Position numbers and translations under genes: made by a program
In this document: positions 58,777-64,000 of the stretch, piece by piece
Layout: each line of letters starts with the position of its first letter
Numbering within the stretch: the stretch's first letter is position 1
Notes under the pieces: generated by a model
What the model saw: only the letters and a program-made list of their open reading frames with translations
Told to the model about the DNA's origin: nothing
Database searches by the model: none
Assembly: GCA_964030475.1 (NCBI GenBank)
Contig: CAXIPT010000021.1
Span: 177,256-241,255, forward strand
DNA: 64,000 nucleotides
From: Tethya wilhelma
Lineage: Eukaryota > Porifera > Demospongiae > Tethyida > Tethyidae
Direction: 5' to 3'

Positions 58777-59264
58777 TTCCCAGTACAGTAGTACTGGGTA
58801 CACAGGAATGGCACGGATGGCCCATTAGCGTACAAATATTCAGGCAAATAACTGCAAAAACTGAGCGCTTAGCACTAAAAGGCTTCTAAAGCTACTATTT
58901 AGCTCTTTCTCTTTCTAATAAGCCCAAAAATATGGCCTAAAAACATTGCTAAAGTAAAAAAACAAACATGCCAAACCTCCAATTTTCTCCATTTTCTTCT
59001 TTTTCAATCTTGGCTCAGAGACTATTCATACAGTCGCTTTTGCCATCAGTTTTTAGTACTCAGTAGTTAGATACAAGGTGAAAAGCGCCTCCTCCATATG
59101 GCTGCCATTAATTTCTACACTCATGCATAATTCATTAGCTTCTAGAAAATTTGAATTGACGACCCTTTCCACACACAAAAGNGCCATTCCATCTTGTTTG
59201 CTTTCTTTTTTACGATTTGGCCATTCCTATGTCTCATTACATTTCCAATGTTTTTTTCACTTGT
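58777..59264 (-). mobile_element. Family A repeat (minus) with an N junction
   Basis: Terminal hairpin CCCAGTACAGTAGTACTGGG, GGAATGGCACGGATGGCCCA, CATTGCTAAAGTA, AAAGCGCCTCCTCCATATGG and GACGACCCTTTCCACACAC in reverse order, as far as the N at 59182. After the N comes an inverted-repeat arm in the opposite orientation to expectation, hinting at an assembly join. Confidence 0.7.
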
Positions 59265-59464
59265 AACATATAGAAAGGCAAGTAAATCTTACGATACAGC
59301 TCCTGCCTCCAAATGACTAAGATGTGCGTTTCACTTCAGTATCAAGCAGGCTACAGGCTGACTTACCAGCTCAGCAGCCTGCTGCTGGCTCAGTGAGTCT
59401 GGCTTGCCAGACTACTAACTACACACACCAACACAAATGTAATTAGTAGAATTATGGAAAAATG

Positions 59465-59740
59465 AGAACAAACAATTAAAAAAAAAACATTGGAAATGTA
59501 ATGAGACACAGGAATGGCTAAATCGTAAAAAGAGCGCAAACAAGAAGGAATGGCTGTTAGAGTGTGTAAGGAATTCTTCCTGTGGGCAAAATGAGAGACT
59601 CAATAAGGAGATTGTTAAATGCAGCCCATACAGGAAGAATTCTGCACACACTCTAACAGCCATTCCTTCTTGTTTGCGCTCTTTTTACGATTTAGCCATT
59701 CCTGTGTCTCATTACATTTCCAATGTTTTTTTTTACTTGT
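59465..59740. mobile_element. Inverted-repeat MITE of the ACAAGTA group
   Basis: Two arms of about 115 bp: AACATTGGAAATGTAATGAG, ATCGTAAAAAGAGCGCAAAC and GGAATGGCTGTTAGAGTGTG on the left, mirrored on the right and ending in ACTTGT. The short loop contains CAATAAGGAGATTG. The same arms form the head of family A repeats. Noncoding. Confidence 0.8.
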
Positions 59741-59959
59741 AAAGTTTAAAGTTCAGGGTTAATTGCTTAGCTTGCAAAATAGTCGATAGTGCAGCCTTAA
59801 CGCGATTTTGCGTCAACCGCGGTTTGAAACACCCACACGGATGACACGATTTTGCGTCAACCACAGGTAATCGGTTAAACGGCCTTAACGTAAAACTAGA
59901 GGCATAGATCAACACGTTGCAAGTCCAAGCATTCAAATCCAACGTAGCATTCTTGAGTT

Positions 59960-60257
59960 ATGCCTGGCCATAGATGCTGTGTGTGCGGGAGAAGTAGAGA
60001 AAAAGAACCAGGATCGTCTTTTCACCACTTTTCAAGCCAGCAATAGAGTCCAGAGCGTGACCTGGATAATCGAGTTTGAACTCTCTGAAACCACCATAAC
60101 CAGTAACACTCCTGTTTGTGCTAGGCATTTCCCAGATGGAAACACTAAAAATCCTCCTTCCATGACCATTGGCAAACGTTTTGCCTCCCCCAAGAAGAAA
60201 GGGGCAAGAGCTGACAGAGCAAAGCACAGATATGAGCAAAGAGAGTTAACTCTTTAG
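59960..60257 (+). pseudogene. THAP-type zinc finger, frameshifted
   Basis: ATG 59960 begins MPGHRCCVCGRSREKEPGSS, then FHHF, matching the start of a THAP domain (CxxC and an FHxFP-like motif), then meets a stop. In the neighbouring frame the second half continues with the conserved Trp and the CxxH motif (VTWIIEFELSETTI, PVCARHFPDG) and an NPPSM segment ending at 60257. THAP domains bind DNA in P-element-type transposases and host factors. One frameshift splits it, so this copy is dead unless there is a sequencing error. Confidence 0.65.
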
Positions 60258-60803
60258 GGCCTGAATTGATTATGCATATATAATTAGAATTTATGAATAA
60301 TTAATTAACCTTGGTTTTTGTACATTTTTGTTCTTGCTTAACCGATTATATGCTGAATTCTTTTGAAGTAAATGACGTCATCCGCTAAATTAAACTTTTA
60401 ATTTTTAGTAGCTACGCCTTCCTTTTGTTTTTCTAATACTAAAAGAGATTGGGCAAAGTTTTTTTTATGATGCAACTAAGCAACTATCAAGCTAACTATA
60501 CTCCAAGTCTTGTTGCTTAGTGAAGCTTTTGCTGGTAAAAAAAGCCTAATGTACGGGAGGGTCTAATACGCGAGGACATAGCCGCGCGTCTAAAGCTTTT
60601 TTTCCAGCTAGCCAACCAGGCTTACAAAAGCAATGCTATGGCTACAAGTACAAAAAACATTAGAAATGTAATGCAAACATAGGAATGGTCGTAAAAAAGT
60701 GAGCAAACAAGATAGAAATGGTTGTCAGATTGAGCGAGTTCATTTCACTGTGTCACCGATGTTCATATCCCTAGCTCAATGACATTGTAGACACAGAAAT
60801 GAA

Positions 60804-61117
60804 CAGGGGCGTAACTAGAAGTATTAAAGAGAGGAGGCACTAGTTTCCGGGCCGCAAAGTGGCCCGGAAAAAAAATTGGTATACCGGAAGCCACACCCCT
60901 AATTAGTGACGTCATATCCTCAGTAACAGGAAACTGTATAAAATGATTGTGGAGTGCTTTATATAGAGCTGGAGTGGAGCGCACCGTTCAGTGCAAGTGG
61001 ACTAAGATGAACGCCTGTACTGTAGCTGCTAAGTAGACAACAAGAGAAGTTAACTAAAGAATTAACCAAGTAGAGGAGGCAATTGCCTCCTCTGCCTCTA
61101 TGCTAGTTACGCCCCTG
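60804..61117. mobile_element. hAT-like MITE inserted in family A
   Basis: TIRs CAGGGGCGTAACTAG and the complement CTAGTTACGCCCCTG bound a 314-bp noncoding element. Flanks share ATGAA, and the empty site GGAATGAACTCGC exists at about 23838. CAGGGG ends are typical of hAT, although an 8-bp duplication cannot be read perfectly. Confidence 0.8.
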
Positions 61118-61407
61118 ATGAACTCGATCAATCTGACAACAATTTCTATTTTGTTTGCTCACTTTTTTACGATTTGCATGGCCATTCCTATGTTTGCATT
61201 ACATTTCTAATGTTTTTTGTTCAATTTTTTTAAATAATTATTTATAATACCAGTTGAATTTAGTAGATAGCCTGAGCAGAGAACTTGCAAAGCCAACACT
61301 GAACCTAATCTTGCGGGCCAGACTACACTGAACCCTAACAGTCATGTCTTTCAGACAGCTGAAACTCTGAAATCCCAAGCTGAATGTGATTTATGTCAAT
61401 TATAATA

Positions 61408-62481
61408 TGTGACCGAATTTTGGAAAACCGACCACTTTGAGCAATCCGCGAATTTTGAGATAGCGATTGCATTGTAATCTACGTTATTGCAGCTAGCTAT
61501 TTTCCAAATTTGAAGCAGCTAGGCGCTATAGTTTTGGAGATATGAGCTCAAATATAACGACCGTTCATTCCAATTTTACTCGCTAAAATTGTAATCAAAT
61601 ACGTTGCTAAGTGCGAGTACACAAAATCGGTATACTATCCGTGTTACAACGATTTTATGTTTGTGGTACAATTTTCATGTTGTATCAGAATATGCATGAA
61701 GTTAGTTGAGGCGCTAGTTAAAACTTACTTTAGGAGCCTTTTCAAAGACACAGAAGACCAGGGAACCTTCCAGGAGGATTCACCAGCGAGGTAAGTCTAT
61801 TAAGTAGAATAATATAGCGGGTGGGCTGTAACTAGAATAACTAGGCTATAAATGGCGCAGAAATAAGCGCCCAATAATAAATGCATGTATCTTTACCTAT
61901 TCTAACAGTAGAAAATAGTCTAGCTAATACTTATTACCCATAATCATAAGCGCTTAGCTTCTAACCCCCACAGATTTCATTGCAAATTTATAATACACAA
62001 TGTACACAACATTCATTCATTATCATGCACAGTCCTGGCTTAGCCACAGCAATTCTGCAACACTGTAGGGTGTCTTCTGATCATCTGAGGGAGATTTCTT
62101 TCTGCTAGAAGTGTTTAGTTCATGAACAATGTATTGTTTTTTGTTGCAAATTAAATATGCATTATTATAATGAGATGCATAGCGGCAGCTGCATCATGTA
62201 CTTATCAGAATAATTAATCAATGAACATGGCAACACATCCCGTGTACTAACGGGAGAGAAGCTAGCCATGGCTGACATAGCTGCATTCAAACGCTCATAT
62301 CTCAGCAATAGAAGCAGCCCCACCTGTAAAATCATGTCTGCAGCTAGCCAAGGTATGCCCCTCCCATTTGGTGCAAAAAAATTATTTTCGCGCGCGCGTC
62401 GCGTCGCGTATTACACTAAAACCGCCGATTACTACGAAAAACTTTTGCTCGAAGTGGTCGGTTTTCCAAAATTCAGTCACA
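61408..62481. mobile_element. TGTGACC-ended element, copy 2, inserted in family A
   Basis: TIR TGTGACCGAATTTTGGAAAA at the left; the right end TTTTCCAAAATTCAGTCACA is its complement with one mismatch. TA lies on each flank. It matches 51215-52271 in full. The paralogous empty site (CAATTATATGTGTG) is at about 24119-24132. Confidence 0.85.
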
Positions 62482-63041
62482 TATGTGTGTCTTGTTAGCT
62501 ACAGATAACTTCCCTATATACCTGAAGAACTGAACACAGAGGAGGACAGAACTTGGGGCACTGCATGTTTGCAATAGATTCCAAATAACGCGCACTTGGA
62601 TATGGAAAGGGTCGTTAAGCTAGCTTATGAATAATGCATGAGTTTAGAAATTAATGGCCGCCATATGGAGAAGGCGCTTTTCACTTGTATCTAGCGACTC
62701 AATAAGAGACACAAAATACCAATGGCAAAAGCGATTGAAGACAAAGAAATCAAGTTTGTTCGTTCAAGAATCAGCTTCTAAAAGCGAATGGTCTTTGAGA
62801 TATGGCGTGAGAAGATACAAGAAGAATAAGATGATGGAGAAAATTGGAGGTTTGGCATATTTTAGTTTGGTACTTCAGCGATGGTTTTAGGCCATGTTTT
62901 TGGGCTCATTAGAGAGAGAAAGAGCTAAATAGTAGCTTGAGAAGCATTTTAGTATCAAGCGCTCAGTTTTTGCAGAGTTATTCGCGTGAATATTTGTATT
63001 GCGCTAATGAGCCATCCGTGCCATTCCTATGTACCCAGTAC

Positions 63042-63067
63042 NNNNNNNNNNNNNNNNNNNNNNNNNN
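63042..63067. other. Assembly gap (26 N)
   Basis: A run of N between the cut family A hairpin and the next inverted-repeat element. The true distance is unknown. Confidence 0.99.
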
Positions 63068-63985
63068 ACAAGTAGTAAAAATTTCAAAAAAATAAATAGT
63101 GTAGGAATGGGCAGTGCGTTAAAAAGTATTGGAACAAGGCATGTCTCAATTTCGGCACATGACTACTTCATTTTATTCTTGATCCCTCGTGCATATGGAT
63201 CCTCAATGTCATAAATCCAATGATGCATGTGCGACAATAGTATCACAGCTTATTTTTGCATTGGTTCAAATTCCTACTAATCAGTTGACTACCGGTATGC
63301 TGTGGAGTAAACTAAATTATTATAAAACGAACAGGTAACTTAAACTGGACTGCCAGCCAAGATCTAGAGTTAGGTATAAAAATGAAGTAGTCATGTGCCG
63401 AAATTGAGACATGCCTTGTTCCAATACTTTTTAACGCACTGCCCATTCCTACACTATTTATTTTTTTGAAATTTTTACTACTTGTTCATTCACTTTTTTC
63501 AACACTACAGTATGGAGACTATTAGAGACTGGTTAGTCCCTACAAAAAGCTTGAGTAGAGGCTACATGCAATACTTTATGCTGGAAGAGGCTAATGCGCA
63601 TGCGCTTAATAATGCCACGTGAATAATGACCTTTGAACTCTACCTACAAAGATGGCTGCATTGTAGTACACGAATTTATGTACTAAGTTTCAAAGCTTTC
63701 TAGTTTTTGTTTAGGCCTATTTATGATCAAAACGAGTATCAAGGAATGTAGTACCTATGAAAAGAACTTACTTTGTGCTGTCAAAGTTGGCTCAACACAT
63801 TCTGGTCAGTTAGGAAGTACGTACGTAAGTAAGTAAGTAAGTACGCAAGTTAGATGAACAAAAATGGCACTATGGTGGCTTCCCACTAGCGCTCTTCACG
63901 AGAGCTGTGGAAAGTTTTTGTGAGTCTTAGGCCTTGCATGCAGTTGGTAATCTGTCAGTAAGAGGCTCTGAGCAACTTTGAAGGT
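63068..63985. mobile_element. Inverted-repeat element, partner of 10621-11415
   Basis: 63068-63485 has arms starting ACAAGTAGTAAAAATTTC with CAATTTCGGCACATGACTAC and GGAATGGGCAGTGCGTTAAA, mirrored on the right. The downstream 500 bp match 10621-11089 in reverse (CAAAGTTGGCTCAACAC, GCGCATGCGC), including a short GTAAGTAAGTAAG microsatellite near 63822. Noncoding; it probably continues past the window end. Confidence 0.6.
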
Positions 63986-64000
63986 TTAATTTTGTTTGAC

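Larger units (their letters stand above)
60644..63041 (+). mobile_element. Family A repeat carrying two nested insertions
   Basis: Starts ACAAGTACAAAAAACATTAG and follows the same order as 23682-24711, ending CCCAGTAC at the run of N. Removing the inserts at 60804-61117 and 61408-62481 restores collinearity with the other copy, including the flanks GATTTATGTCAATTATA and ATGTGTGTCTTGTTAGC. Confidence 0.85.

Noticed and set aside
59970..60239. Minus-strand frame over the THAP region
   Set aside because: The plus strand carries the THAP Cys/Trp/His signature; the antisense frame has no recognisable pattern.
1..64000. CRISPR arrays, bacterial operons, riboswitches or integrated viral genes
   Set aside because: No regularly spaced identical repeats with unique spacers, no ribosome-binding sites or operon-like gene packing, and no viral structural or replication genes apart from TE enzymes.

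Overview
This window is eukaryotic DNA, AT-rich by eye, with spliced genes using short GT-AG introns, many microsatellites and a very dense load of transposable elements (TEs). The TE mix points to an invertebrate animal: Helitrons carrying an OTU protease domain, metazoan tnp2-type CACTA, pogo/Tigger, hAT and MULE relics, THAP fragments and a tRNA-derived SINE-like sequence. A demosponge is my best guess, by inference only. No prokaryotic, CRISPR, rRNA or organellar feature was seen.

The clearest host gene is an FGGY-family carbohydrate kinase on the minus strand (7453-11987). It has five exons, every junction is GT-AG and in phase, and together they give 308 uninterrupted codons. Only the N-terminal part of the kinase is found here, and the remaining exons are not visible to the left. 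Two other possibly genuine genes are a small HIRAN-like protein (53685-54038, minus) and an unrecognised multi-exon candidate (13601-14170, plus).

Layout: 0-5.6 kb holds two complete TIR elements with target-site duplications, a MULE tail relic, a SINE-like tRNA relic, a non-LTR reverse transcriptase fragment and an AGCGCC-rich tandem array. 5.6-12 kb is the kinase gene and its TE-filled introns. 12.4-13.5 kb holds a MULE transposase tail. 14.6-18.8 kb is Helitron copy 1 (minus). 20-22.4 kb holds a zinc-finger pseudogene and a foldback element split by a TA-flanked transposon. 23-24.7 kb holds members of a recurrent composite repeat ('family A'). 24.9-29.9 kb is a decayed CACTA/EnSpm element with two divergent genes. 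29.9-34.0 kb is Helitron copy 2 and 35.3-43.4 kb is Helitron copy 3, the only copy reaching the Rep, PIF1 helicase and OTU parts. 43.5-44.7 kb is a TIR element. 45-51 kb is mostly noncoding. 51-60 kb is a cluster of transposase pseudogenes (pogo, Tigger/jerky-like, hAT) interleaved with two families of TGTGACC-ended elements. 60.6-63.04 kb is a family A copy carrying two nested insertions, followed by a run of N and an inverted-repeat element.

The most interesting system is the Helitron group and its satellites. Three related copies share an in-frame stop between their DUF6570 and Helitron_like_N sections. Two of them carry at their 5' side the same microsatellite-bearing module that makes up the dispersed family A repeats. 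This resembles the relation between Helentrons and their non-autonomous partners (HINEs). Several nested insertions can be read base by base because paralogous empty sites are present in the same window.
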